From positions 27,077,816-27,141,815 of the forward strand of contig CM019712.1 of NCBI GenBank assembly GCA_009760885.1: a stretch of DNA of 64,000 nucleotides, given 5' to 3'. Below are positions 30,034-41,185 of the stretch, one piece after another; position 1 is the stretch's first letter; every line of letters begins with the position of its first letter. Source of the DNA: Achatina immaculata (Eukaryota > Mollusca > Gastropoda > Stylommatophora > Achatinidae). Under the pieces are notes generated by a model, which saw only the letters and a list, made by a program, of their open reading frames with translations, ran no database searches and had not been told where the DNA came from. Position numbers and translations under genes: made by a program.

Positions 30034-31147
30034 GAGAAAACTGGTCGGTGATGCTCTAAGCTCTGTATTATCTTCTAGTTTTCTTATTCTGAAACAAGAG
30101 TGAGGTAAGATTTAAGAGAAAACTGGTCGGTGATGTTCTAATCTCTGTATTATCGTCTAGTTTTCTTATTCTGAAACAAGAGTGAGGTAAGATTTAAGAG
30201 AAAACTGGTCGGTGATGTTCTAATCTCTGTATTATCTTCTAGTTTTCTTATTCTGAAACAAGAGTTAGGTAAGCTTTAAGAGAACTGGTCGGTGATATTC
30301 TAATCTCTGTATTATCTTCTAGTTTTCTTATTCTGAAACAAAGGTGAGGTAAGATTTAAGAGAAAACTGGTCGGTGATATTCTAATCTCTGTATTATCTT
30401 CTAGTTTTCTTATTCTGAAACAAAGGTGAGGTAAGATTTAAGAGAACTGGTCGGTGATGTTCTAATCTCAGTATTATCTTCTAGTTTTCTTATTCTGAAA
30501 CAAGAGTGAGGTAAGCTTTAAGAGAACTGGTCGGTGATATTCTAATCTCTGTATTATCTTCTAGTTTTCTTATTCTGAAACAAAGGTGAGGTAAGATTTA
30601 AGAGAAAACTGGTCGGTGATATTCTAATCTCTGTATTATCTTCTAGTTTTCTTATTCTGAAACAAAGATGAGGTAAGATTTAAGAGAAAACTGGTCGGTG
30701 ATATTCTAATCTCTGTATTATCTTCTAGTTTTCTTATTCTGAAACAAGAGTGAGGTAAGCTTTAAGAGAAAACTGGTCGGTGATATTCTAATCTCTGTAT
30801 TATCTTCTAGTTTTCTTATTCTGAAACAAAGGTGAGGTAAGATTTAAGAGAAAACTGGTCGGTGATATTCTAATCTCTGTATTATCTTCTAGTTTTCGTA
30901 TTCTGAAACAAGAGTGAGGTAAGCTTTAAGAGAAAACTGGTCGGTGATATTCTAATCTCTGTATTATCTTCTAGTTTTCTTATTCTGAAACAAGAGTGAG
31001 GTAAGATTTAAGAGAAATCTGGTCGGTGATGTTCTAATCTCAGTATTATCTTCTAGTTTTCTTATTCTGAAACAAGAGTGAGGTAAGCTTTAAGAGAAAA
31101 CTGGTCGGTGATATTCTAATCTCTGTATTATCTTCTAGTTTTCTTAT
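30034..31147 (+). repeat. 82-bp intronic array of acceptor/donor pairs (about 13-14 copies)
   Basis: Each 80-82-bp unit contains a 'ctgtattatcttctag' acceptor-like piece, then 'TTTTCTTATTCTGAAACAAG', then a 'gtgaggtaag' or 'agtgaggtaag' donor-like piece. The enclosed piece is 21 nt (to GTGAG, in 'caaaggtgag' units) or 26 nt (to GTAAG). Joined to exon 2 in phase 1 it would read ...TTC TGA, a stop. The array fills the intron before VWA exon 3. Confidence 0.93.
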
Positions 31148-31149
31148 GT

Positions 31150-31988
31150 AGACAGTGTATGAGTGTAGATATTAGAGTTTCTACTTATTCAAAACAGCAT
31201 CATATCTCTACTATAGTGTCTACCAAAATGCCGATTTAAACTGCTAAAGGGTTATTTAAACTATAAACCTTTTTCAAAAAATGGATGGATGAGTCGACAA
31301 TTGATCAGTAAATAGTTGTGGGGTTGAAGAAATAGCAGATGTTTGAAATTCTTTGCTGAGACTACAAGTGGACCCAGTCAACGAATGTCTTGTCTTGACT
31401 GGATCTTCTATTTAGGAAATGGACAACTCATCTTCTATATTGGAATCATGCACTTCACTAATGCCGAGATTTTCTTCAACAATTTCTGAATCAGAAAATT
31501 CACTAACGTCTCAAATTTCCTGTTCAAGATATTGTAAAATTTCACTGGCATCTAAATGCATTCTCTTTATAGGAGCTACCAATTTGAAAAGTGCGGACGC
31601 TAATTTCAGAAGGTCAGCTTGGCCTTCCGGCAGTTACACAAAAATAGTGGAAATGAATATCTTTACGAAGTCACTATTTTATTTTACAATAACTCATAAA
31701 CAGCAATGTCTTTACACCCTAGAATATCCACTAATTTCGAAAAAAAAGAGAATGACAATGTACTTTTTGATTGCTTACCTGCAGATCGATTGTAAATGGT
31801 ATGTATACTAAATGTTTGACAGGTGATACGAACGGAGTAACAAATTTAAGTATATAACAAAATAATATTATCTGAAGATATGCTTCTGCAAGTTGAGCTC
31901 ACGTTATTAAAAGTGTGTACCTGTGGATAGAAACACTTGTATAATGACCAAGAATGTAAGTTTTAGATACTTTGATGAAATCTTTCAG
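31150..31988 (+). other. Rest of intron 2, with a possible decayed minus-strand ORF
   Basis: No plus-strand exon is seen. The minus strand of about 31420-31620 reads an acidic stretch ('HLDASEILQYLEQE', 'EFSDSEIVEENLGISEVHDS') with one stop. Acidic starts of this kind occur in piggyBac-like transposases, but no catalytic region is present, so the identity is open. The 130-residue plus-strand frame at 31419 looks like its shadow. Confidence 0.25.
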
Positions 31989-32165
31989 CACAAACGTCTG
32001 CAGCACGTGTCAGGAGTCTGGCTACAATAATCGCCGTGGGCATTGGTTCATCAAACATTGCAGAACTTCAAGGCATCACCAGTGACCCGTCAAATGTCTT
32101 CAGCATTGCAAGCCCCGACGTCCTGGAACAGGTCAAGGCTAAGCTGTCACAGAAGATCTGTGTGT
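31989..32165 (+). CDS. VWA domain exon 3 (C-terminal part)
   Basis: The acceptor is gatgaaatctttcag and the donor gtaagttt. Length is 177 nt, phase 1 in and out. It reads 'TQTSAARVRSLATIIAVGIG' then '...NVFSIASPDVLEQVKAKLS' and 'QKICV', the usual end of a VWA domain (hydrophobic beta strand 'IIAVGIG', last helix, Cys). The three exons give about 190 residues, the normal VWA length. The module starts and ends in phase 1, as exon-shuffled extracellular modules usually do, so further phase 1 exons can follow. I find no certain next exon in the window. Confidence 0.9.
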
Positions 32166-32662
32166 GTAAGTTTCTCCCAGAGACGTAACAGATACAGCAC
32201 GAATAACGAACAAAAGCCCATGGGCACATAATCTTAGCTTGAAAGACACTAAACGTAATAATTGTTGTCCTAGAAGACAAAAAAAAAAGTGCATAGACCA
32301 CACAGAAAGATGTGTAATAAGTACACCGGACATGCCTTGACAGGGAAATAATACATGACCTGTATCTGGTTCATACTGCAAGGTGTAAAGCTGAAGCGCT
32401 AGGAACATGAACGAAACAATATAGAAGAGGTTATTTTATTTTATTTAGTAATTCTCACTAACTGTCTAAGTGGCACATGGCTGGAAGAGAAATAAATGTA
32501 TCTAACATATTATGCAAACATCAAGAAAACGAAGAAGTACTAACAAAACATTAGGTAAAGAACAAAAGCATTAAGAAAATACTAACAAAAGACTAGTTAC
32601 AGAACAAAACAGTAAAGAAAACAGCAAATACTAAATAGATATTCTCTATCTCTGTATTCCTC

Positions 32663-32714
<52 letters not shown>

Positions 32715-33140
32715 AAAATACATTGTCAGTACAGATCTTCTAACATCATCTACACAAAGACTAAAGAAACCAATGAACATTTTCTGATGCCACCACAAAG
32801 TAGTGCCCATTACGAATGACTGTGTGCAACTTAATTTTTAATATAATGGAGTTTTGTGGGGTCGTTCGCAAGTACGTGACTTGTATTGTTCGGACATCTG
32901 TAACCTGGGGACTGTCTGTATAGTGTTCTGGCGGGATTATAAGAAAGCTGACGCTGATATTATATTGCTTATATTCCTCAGTGACATATACAGGATTCCT
33001 ATTACATTCATATGAGTAACTTTTATCTCATCACGTGCCTGTAACATACTCAATGAGTTTGATAACTGATAACTGAGTCGCTGGTTTTAATTGCACGCGT
33101 TTTTATCTTTCTTCGGCCCTTAAAGATAATAAGGCTCATT

Positions 33141-33186
<46 letters not shown>

Positions 33187-33650
33187 TACATCTATGTCTC
33201 ATAAATCATTGTTTTTGTGATCTACCTGTCTCTGTCTTGATATGTGTCTTGTTCTTGAGCTGCCTTGTATGTCTTTATTTCTAATCTGTCTTTCCATTTT
33301 TGTCCTAGTTTTTCTCCTACTTTGTCTTGTTGGTTGTTCTATATGTTTATCTACCTATCTCCACCTCTTAGGTTGTATCCTGCCATGTGGTTTTTCTACA
33401 CAGTTTTAACGTGTTTCTTATCTTCCATTTTCTTGCCTCTTTCCAATCTCCCAGTAGAAGTGATCAGTGTGCAATCTCAAAAGCCTGTAAAGTTCTATGT
33501 TCTAGTTCTAGCTTATCAAGAAAGCAACAAGAACTAACAATTTCCTGTCACAATTCATCGCCTAGTTCTTCACTGTTGTGAAATAGTTTTCTGGTTCGTT
33601 CGCCATCTCATATATAGATATCTGTTATAGGTTTATACTTTCTATGTTTA
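32166..33650. other. No gene seen; simple repeats
   Basis: AT-rich sequence after VWA exon 3 with a CT repeat (32676-32713) and an ATC repeat (33139-33186). Several short frames are present, none with recognisable domains. Confidence 0.6.
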
Positions 33651-33651
33651 C

Positions 33652-33944
33652 AATTATGCATGTAGTAAAAGTAAAGATAGTCCCATAGCAAATGCCGTAG
33701 GGGGTGAAGCGTTAGAGACTTCATTATGCTGGGTCATCAGCGTATGAGGTAGGGTGACCAGTTCCTTTCCTCGCTGCCTTTACTTCCCAGATTTTCTCTG
33801 GTACCCATTTTACGAGGCTGGGTCGACCTCAGGGCCGTATTGGTAGGAAAAAAAATCCCGCTCAGCTGGGGATTCGAACCCTCGACCATTTGGTTGCTAG
33901 ACGAGTGCTCTAACCACTACGCTAGCCGGCCAATTATGCATGTA
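33652..33944 (-). mobile_element. Intact tRNA-derived SINE with target-site duplication
   Basis: On the minus strand it starts ggccggctagcgtagtgg + ttagagcactc (A box), then has B box gggttcgaatcccc. It continues through a 'cgtaaaatgggtaccagaga' core to a short A-rich end. The 13-nt aattatgcatgta lies on both sides (33652-33664 and 33932-33944). This is the best-preserved SINE in the window and different in sequence from those in the microexon blocks, although the 'atgggtacc' core is shared. Confidence 0.9.
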
Positions 33945-33959
33945 AAGAGTTATAATTTC

Positions 33960-34300
33960 CGTGTTGTTGCTGTTACTGTTTGTGTAGTTGTTATTGCTGT
34001 TGTTATTGTTGCTGTTATTATTGTTGTACTGTTGTTGGTGTTATTGTTTTCGGTACTTTTGTTCTTCTTGTTGCATTTCATATTGTTTATATTGTTGCTA
34101 TTGCGTTTGTTGTTTTAGCAGCTGTTATTTTTGTTGCTGCTTTTCCTGTTGTTATTATTCTATTGTTGTTGCTGCTATTGTTTTCTCTGATTTTGTTCTT
34201 GTTGTTGCAGTTCATATCTTTATGTTGCTGTTATTGCTGCTGTTATTTTTGTATTTATTGCTGTTGTTTTCGCTGTTGGCCTTGCCAGTTTTCTTCCTGT
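33960..34300 (+). repeat. GTT/ATT-rich low-complexity stretch
   Basis: Runs of ttgttgttattgttgctg and similar, giving Val/Leu/Cys-rich frames without meaning. The minus strand is CAA/AAC-rich, like the tracts before type T microexons. Confidence 0.8.
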
Positions 34301-34496
34301 TTGATCAGATTTTTTTTTCTCAGAAGACAAAGAGAATCTGAAAATGACAATTTGCTGATAAAATTATATTGGAATTTTTTCAGAGCCAAAAGAGAATTGC
34401 TTTGTGCCATCATATCATCATTCCGGGTGTACACATTAACACATGTTTGTACACGCACAAACATGTACATTTACAGTTGTATTCCCACAGCCTGAC

Positions 34497-35003
34497 AGCA
34501 GTGCGTTTCTACTTCCCACAACCTTACACCAGCAATTTTCTACCTCCCACAACCGTACACCAGCAATTTTCTACCTCCCACAACCTTACACCAGCAATTT
34601 TCTACTTCCCACAACCTTACACCAGCAATTTTCTACTTCCCACAACCTTACACCGGCAATTTTCTACTTCCCACAACCTTACACCAGCAATTTTCTACTT
34701 CCCACAACCTTACACCAGCAATTTTCTACTTCCCACAACCTTACACCAGCAATTTTCTGCTTCTCACAATCTTACAACAGTACTTCTCTACATCCCAAGA
34801 CCTTACAACAGTACTTCTCTACTTCCCACGACCTTACAACAGTACTTCTCTACTTCCTACAATCGTACAACAGTACTTTTCTACTTCCCAAAACCTTACA
34901 GCAGTACTTCTCTACTTCCCACAACCTTACAACAGTACTTACCTACTTCCCACAACCTTACATCAGTACGTCTCTACTTCCCACAAACCGTACAACAGTA
35001 CTT
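34497..35003 (+). repeat. 31-bp minisatellite (about 16 copies)
   Basis: Units of cttcccacaaccttacacca + gcaattttcta, drifting to an 'acagtacttct' form in the right half. 31 is not divisible by three, so the same peptide words appear in rotating frames. The 252- and 187-residue open frames are products of the array. Confidence 0.93.
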
Positions 35004-35362
35004 TAACTGGTTGTTTCAGCATCTTAATCATCCAAAAAGTATATTTCCTTGTCTGTATCTATGGACATGCGCACTTAATCGTGATATTTCATTTTTTTAC
35101 TTATATGTCTACCTGACAAACAGGTAATCACAAGGTAAGAAAACCCACTATTTTTTATATTCTCACAGAAATAAAAGTATCTGCAGATCACACATCATCT
35201 TGACGTGCTGGAACAATCTCATACTGACACTGTAGTCACGTTCTTATGTCAGCAGAATCAGTCAGAACATATGAAATAAAAATTAAGGAAAAAGAATGTT
35301 TTGTATTTTTATATGGTGTACTTTTCTTATGTAATTATATGTATAAGAATTCTGCCAATACA

Positions 35363-35492
<130 letters not shown>

Positions 35493-36686
35493 TCTCTGTC
35501 TTTTTATACTCCCTTCTTCTCTCTCTTTTCTTTCTCTCCCCCCCCCCCGAAATCAACCTCTTCTCTCCCCTCTCTTTCCTCCTTTCTCCTACAATTTCTC
35601 TATCGCTTCAATATGTCTTCATTTCTCCTGTTCCTGGCTTTCTCTCTCCACTGGCTTACTCATTCTTTACTCAACAAAAGACACACGATCGACCGTGAGT
35701 CGCGTGTAACACTCAGAAACCTGTGATCCCCCAAAAACGTGTTCGCCAAAAGCCTGAAGCAGCTTTTCGAGGGTCTTAATAGCAACTTAGCCGAACTTCA
35801 CGCAGAATTTAAATGTTGCTCTAAGTTATGAGCCATAATAACGATCGCTGAACTATACTAACACAATCTTGCAAAACCGACTGCCCTAATTAAACATGTG
35901 TAGTCAACGACACCAGGTGCCAGACTGACTCATCTCAAAGTAGTGATCTGCGTTCCCAGCGTAATTGTTGAACGGCACAGTCACAGCAAACACAGACCAG
36001 GAACTTTCCGATACTACCTCGTGCATTGTCCACTAAGTGAGCTAAATGTTAATGCTCGTTAAAATAAGGAAAGAAGAAGGAGCCAGCTTAGAATCTCGTT
36101 TCAGTCAACTTGAAGGTGGAATTGACAATAGTTCCCAAGTATGAAGTGAGACAGTCGCCATAAACTACGTTTCGAGGTATCAGCTACGAACACTGTTATT
36201 AAGGATACTGCTCGTGTGAAAGAGGATGGGAAGGTAACAGCAGGCATAAAAACTACATAAAACAACGATATAAACAACGGAGGAAACATGAAACTGTTGT
36301 AAGTGAGAAAACTTATTGACGTATACATTAGATAACGTTGCATGTCTGGTGTATTTTAGCTTATTTGTTTGTGATATACGGTATACCTGAGGAAAATGAG
36401 CAGAAAATGGGGGGGGGGCAGAGATGACAGAGGTGAGTTTAATCTAAGTAAAAATCGACTTAACTAAAGGAATATGGAACGTACTGCATACATAAGTCAT
36501 AAAGCGTCCGTATACTGCAGAAACTGTGCCAGGAATTGAGTGTCAAAATACGCGTCTGAAATGAGTTCATGTGAAACTCTTTCTATGATTTTCTCAAGGT
36601 ATTTGTACAGAATATCAATTTCAGGCATTTATATTTAGTATAACAGAAATTCATACGTAATCCAAATATTGGCCACATTTCTAAAA
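35493..36686. other. No certain gene
   Basis: Unique sequence. The minus strand of about 35908-36030 is open with 'SSWSVFAVTVPFNNYAGNAD' before a stop, without a recognisable domain. A G-run lies at 36410. Nothing else stands out. Confidence 0.5.
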
Positions 36687-38165
36687 TCTTATATCCTTCC
36701 CGTGCCATTAAACGTCACATAGGGCTCGCAAAGTAGTTTGCCAATTTTCCTGTCTTCGGGGACTCTTTCAACCTCGTCAAGGGATTTTATGCCTGTAAAG
36801 TTGGCCTCTCTTAACAAAGTCCTCTTTAGAGTTTCACACGGTCTGCCTGTTTCTCTTTAGCCTGTTGTGTTCCACTTGATAGCTTGTTTTGGGATTCTCT
36901 AATCATTTCTTCTCATCAAGTGACCAACATATGTCCATCTCATTCTCCTGATCACCCGTGAGACTCTTTGTTGTTCAGTCATCTGTCTTATCTCTGCATT
37001 GTTCTTGAATTCGTTCCACTTGATGCCGAGTATTTTCCTTAGGCATTTGTTTTCGAAAGAGTCTAATTTCTTCTCTATTTCTTTAGTTGTTTTCCAGTTT
37101 CGCAAGCATAAATGAGGGTGGATATTTCATTTGAATTGAATAGTCTTAACTTAGTTTTTGTGCTTATAACTTTTGAATTCCATATGTTCTCAAGAATCTT
37201 GAAGATCAATGCTGCTTTTGCAATTTTGATTCTAACCTCCTTTCTGGTGTCACCATCCTGGTCTATGTGGCTGCCAAAGTATGAAATTTTATTGACTTCT
37301 TCAATATCTGTCCCTTATATGTGTATTTTTCCATCTTGATTAAGGGGAATTATTATTTTTGTTTTGTCCTTTTTAATATCGTCTTATTTTGCTAGCCAGT
37401 GAAGACAGGCTATCTGTTTTTTCTTGCATGTAATTCACATTGTTACTGATAAGAGTTATGTCATCAGCAAAATCAAGATCTTCTTGTTGGGTCCCATTTA
37501 CCCAGTCAATACATATGTTACCGGTGCAGCATTTTTTTCATTATGAAGCCTATTGTAATTCCAAAAACTAAAGGAGACAGTATACATCCTTGTTTCACAC
37601 CTGTTTCGATCTGGTACCATTCAAGCATCCCTTCTTCTGTCTTGACTGCACAAACATATCCATTGTAGAAGTCCTTAACAATGTTGACAATTTTAGATGG
37701 TATTCCATATAGACTTAAAATTCTCTATAATGAATCTCTGTGTATGCTATCAAATGCCTTTTAAAGTCTATGAAGTTCAGTATTAATTATTTCTGCTTTT
37801 CAATATGTTCTTCAAGTATAATTCTTAGAGTAAAGATCTGGTCGAGACAGCTTCTCCCTTTTCTGAATTCTGCTTGTTCTTCTCTCATTGCAGTATCCAC
37901 TATATCTTTAAGTCTATTCAAAATGACCTTGCAAAATACTTTTGACACACCTGATATTAAGGTTACTCCTCTCCAATTGTTACAGTCACTAAGGTTGCCT
38001 TTTTTTGGTATTTTAACAATGATTCCTTTTTTCCATTTAGAAGGGACCTTTTCTTCTTTCCAAATCGTGTTAAACATTCACTATAGATGTCTCATGTTGT
38101 CACTATTGATAGCTTTTAGCATTTCGGGTGTTATTTCATCTTCACCTGCAGTGTTTTTGTTACAT
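36687..38165 (-). pseudogene. LINE reverse transcriptase to 3' end, ATAAG-tailed family
   Basis: The minus strand, from right to left, reads 'EEKVPSKWKKGIIVKIPKKG', 'NWRGVTLISGVSKVFCKVIL', 'REEQAEFRKGRSCLDQIFTL' (reverse transcriptase motifs 1 to 2a). Then come broken motif A-C sequence, and the C-terminal 'RMRWTYVGHLMRRND' and 'KRTLLRE' type tail. Frames are interrupted many times. It is the longest copy of this family here. Confidence 0.85.
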
Positions 38166-38169
38166 TTCT

Positions 38170-38605
38170 AAAACACTGAAACATAAATAAAGGGTATGAA
38201 ATTAATGTTATACCTTTGACAGTGAGAGTTATATTAGTAACTATGAGAATTATACTATTAACAGTGAGAGTTACGATACTAGCAATGAGAGTTAAATCAT
38301 TCAAAAATGAGAGCTATGGCACTCAGATTGTAAGTTATACCTCTGACATTGAGAACTATACTTATAACATTAAGATTTATACCTTTAACATTAATAACTA
38401 TACTTCTAACATTAATATTTATACATCTAACATTGAGAACTATACTTATAACATTAAGATTTATACCTTTAACATTGAGAACTATACTTCTAACATTAAT
38501 ATTTATACCTCTTACATTAATAACTATACGTCTAACATTAAGATTTATACCTTTAACATTGAGAACTATACCTATAACATTGAGAACTATATCTTTAGTA
38601 ACAGG
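38170..38605 (+). repeat. 21-bp minisatellite (about 20 copies)
   Basis: Units like attgagaactatacttataac and attaagatttatacctttaac alternate, with a partly 42-bp higher order. 21 is divisible by three, which explains the long open frames on both strands (130, 95 and 214 residues). A TAACAG flanked by tttag and gtaat at 38599-38604 is probably chance within this array. Confidence 0.9.
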
Positions 38606-38655
38606 TAATTTATACCGGAGGAACGTCCCTAGGTAATGCTTGCTATTTTTTCCAG

Positions 38656-38795
38656 GAAACGTCAGACGCGGAAGTGGTTGTCGTGTAAGAAACGTCTCAA
38701 CCATCGAGCAACCGTTGCACAAACGTGGTTGGCATGCGAGAGACAGCAAGTGAGAAACAGACTGCCAAAAGAACCTAATACGTGGATTTAAGGAA
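38656..38795 (+). other. Possible terminal exon, weak
   Basis: A good acceptor (cttgctattttttccag) is followed by sequence open in phase 2 for about 45 residues with 'KRQTRKWLSCKKRLNHRATV' and a stop near 38795. In phase 1 it is open for about 30 residues. Joining VWA exon 3 directly to it would give TGA at the joint. No domain is recognisable and the hairpin at 38835 follows. Confidence 0.15.
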
Positions 38796-38834
38796 CAATT
38801 TTTTATAAATAGGAAACTACGAGGCTTTGGTACG

Positions 38835-39011
38835 GTAAAGTAAGAGAACAAATTTTGTAGGATTAGACCTCGAAAAAATCGTAGACAAAGCACTTTAGTG
38901 AGACGTGAGAGGAAAAAACAATCTTTTTTTCTTTCTCCCACGTCTCACTAAAGTGCTTTGTCTACGATTTTTTCGAGGTCTAATCCTACAAAATTTGTTC
39001 TCTTACTTTAC
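38835..39011. repeat. Perfect inverted repeat, 73-bp arms, 31-bp loop
   Basis: 38835-38907 (gtaaagtaagagaacaaatt...) is the exact reverse complement of 38939-39011. The loop (38908-38938) is A/T-rich. The sequence 'ctaatacgtggat' occurs both about 50 nt before the left arm (near 38775) and directly after the right arm (39011). No transposase is nearby. It could be a foldback element, a template-switch product or a source of hairpin RNA. Confidence 0.95.
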
Positions 39012-40003
39012 TAATACGTGGATGTTCGTATAAAACAGAGGTTTCTCATCGAACTTCTCCATGCTGAAAAAACAAACTGCACCCATTGACATTAACCAAC
39101 GCTGTGTAAAACCTGTTGGAGCAAGTTTACATTTATAATTAATGGGAGGAATACATTTTCTAAGGATGGTTACAGACCAACAATCCTCGGCAATGTACTA
39201 CCTCACTCGAGGCCAATCCAGCTCCTCCATTATGACCGCCAACCCAGGTTCTCCCCGCCTTGGTATAATGTATGCTAATTATGCATAAATCCTGAGCACT
39301 TAATCAATACACAATACACTGACATGCAGTACACATCGCCAAGGCTGACATTAAAAGCACGGCATTTTATTCACACTATAAACCATACAAACACAGAAAA
39401 GTGACATTTACGTCAATATGACATCAAGACAGGTGTCATTATAATGGTAATTAAGAATGGTATCATATGATAATGACTTCTCATCTTGCATTATTGAAAA
39501 CCTGATGGTCCCGGGCTCTCGTGACCCTACACATAGCCTACACTAAGAATCTAATGTGCAGTGGCACTTATTCCACGCAGCCACCTCCGCCATGACAACC
39601 TCTGTATAACCGCGTTGCTGCAGCACAAGATCAGTCTACATGAAAGCATAATAACGAATCAAACATGTTGCCAATCCATATTCCTGTAAATCATACTGAA
39701 AATCATGTCCATATTGACACTCAGATACAAAAACCTAGATCACAGCTTACTGAACAACTACATTATCTACACCATATGAGGTGGGCACAGGTAGAATATA
39801 GCCAATAACTAGCATAAAACATAGGAGTTTACAGTACATCCATAGGCACAACTAAGCAAGATATCGCCTGGCCATTGCCTCTATCTATACTAATCTAAGC
39901 CAATGTTTTTATATATGGGAGGGGGGTAGGGGATAGAAAAGTAATTAGTTATTACACCTCTCATTTTAATGTTGATATCGTTAAACAGAATAATCGATTC
40001 ATC
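39012..40003. other. No gene seen
   Basis: Unique sequence with no open frame above 60 codons and no repeat that I recognise. A G-run occurs near 39921. Confidence 0.6.
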
Positions 40004-41185
40004 ATGAACGACGTTAATGGATGTTCCTCTGGAACGGCCTCATCCGGTAGGGCAGCTCACGAGCCACAGGTGAGGCCAGATCGTCATCAAGCTACTGGTG
40101 GCAAAACTAGCAAGTTCAAAATAGCAACATGGAATGTTAGAACTTTATTCCAGGCTGGAAAATTAGAAAATGTAAAGATGGAAATGGAAAGGATGAAGAT
40201 CAACATACTAGGAATGAGTGAAGTTAGATGGACAGGTGCAGGGAAGATAAACTCAGATAAATATACAATAATATATTCAGGAAGTGAGAAACACGAAAGA
40301 GGAGTAGGAATTATATTTGATGAACAAACGACAAGGACAATTGTAGGATATTTGAACATCTCGGACCGAGTCCTGCTAGCCCAACTGAAAGGACAACCAA
40401 TAAACATAAATATTATGCAAGTGTACGCTCCAACATCTGAAAGCTCTGAAGAAGATTTACAGCTATTTTATAATGACATAGAGACAGCACTAAAACACAC
40501 AAAGTCACATGAAGTTACCATAGTCATGGGAGATTTTAATGCCAAAGTTGGTAAAGGAAGAACTTCAGACATCGTTGGTGACTATGGACTGGGGGAGAGG
40601 AATGACAGAGGTTATAAATTAATTGAATGGGCAAGAATACACAGCATAGTTGTAGGAAACACCTGGTTTAAACAACATCCTCGAAGACTGGCAACGTGGT
40701 GCAGTCCAGACAAAAAGACTTTTAACCAGATAGACTACATATTAATCAACAAACGATTCCGCAATGCATTACTGACAACAAAAACCATGCCAGGAGCTGA
40801 CTGCAATAGTGACCATGATCCACTCTGTGGAAAAGTTAGAATAAAACTAAAGAAAGCAGGCAGAAAAGTGAGAAACATCAAACTGAATACAGAACTTCTT
40901 AAAAATGACCAAGAACTGCGAGAACACTACAAAGTTATTATAACAAATAGATACAATGCAATAGCAAAGATAAATAGTATAGATGAACAATGGGAAATGT
41001 TAAGAGATTCTATCCACCAAACTGTTAAGGAGATAATACCACCAAAAAAAGAATCCCCTAAAAATAAATGGATGACAGACGACATCTTAGGACTGATGGA
41101 CAAGAGGAGGAGGAGTAAAAATAACGAGAAAAAATATAACAAGATAAATAAAGAAATAAGACGCAAAAGAAGTGTGGTTAAATGA
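40004..41185 (+). CDS. LINE endonuclease ORF (393 residues, frameshifted end)
   Basis: A Met at 40004 opens a 393-residue frame. After a Ser/Gly/Ala-rich start comes 'KFKIATWNVRTLFQAGKLEN' (endonuclease start), 'ILGMSEVRWTGAG' (metal-binding Glu), 'VMGDFNAKVG', 'FNQIDYILIN' and 'CNSDHDPL' (catalytic Asp/Asn and His). The whole nuclease signature is present. The frame ends 'RRKRSVVK', and the true protein continues in another frame from about 41172, so one frameshift separates nuclease from reverse transcriptase. Its role is nicking target DNA to prime reverse transcription. Confidence 0.88.
   Translation: MNDVNGCSSGTASSGRAAHEPQVRPDRHQATGGKTSKFKIATWNVRTLFQAGKLENVKMEMERMKINILGMSEVRWTGAGKINSDKYTIIYSGSEKHERGVGIIFDEQTTRTIVGYLNISDRVLLAQLKGQPININIMQVYAPTSESSEEDLQLFYNDIETALKHTKSHEVTIVMGDFNAKVGKGRTSDIVGDYGLGERNDRGYKLIEWARIHSIVVGNTWFKQHPRRLATWCSPDKKTFNQIDYILINKRFRNALLTTKTMPGADCNSDHDPLCGKVRIKLKKAGRKVRNIKLNTELLKNDQELREHYKVIITNRYNAIAKINSIDEQWEMLRDSIHQTVKEIIPPKKESPKNKWMTDDILGLMDKRRRSKNNEKKYNKINKEIRRKRSVVK

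Noticed and set aside
33880..33931. A functional tRNA gene on the minus strand
   Set aside because: A and B boxes are present, but they are followed by a SINE body and flanked by a target duplication. No tRNA acceptor-stem pairing was recognised.
34369..35127. 252-residue plus-strand frame resembling a repeat protein
   Set aside because: 31-bp minisatellite with rotating frames. Equal words appear in the neighbouring frame.
35908..36030. Minus-strand exon reading SSWSVFAVTVPFNNYAGNAD
   Set aside because: Open for only about 40 residues, no recognisable family, and the splice sites are not convincing.
38599..38604. 6-nt microexon TAACAG
   Set aside because: The pyrimidine tract is weak and TAACA-like words are common in the surrounding 21-bp repeat.
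38297..38941. 214-residue minus-strand frame
   Set aside because: About half is the 21-bp minisatellite and the start lies in the hairpin loop. No domain seen.
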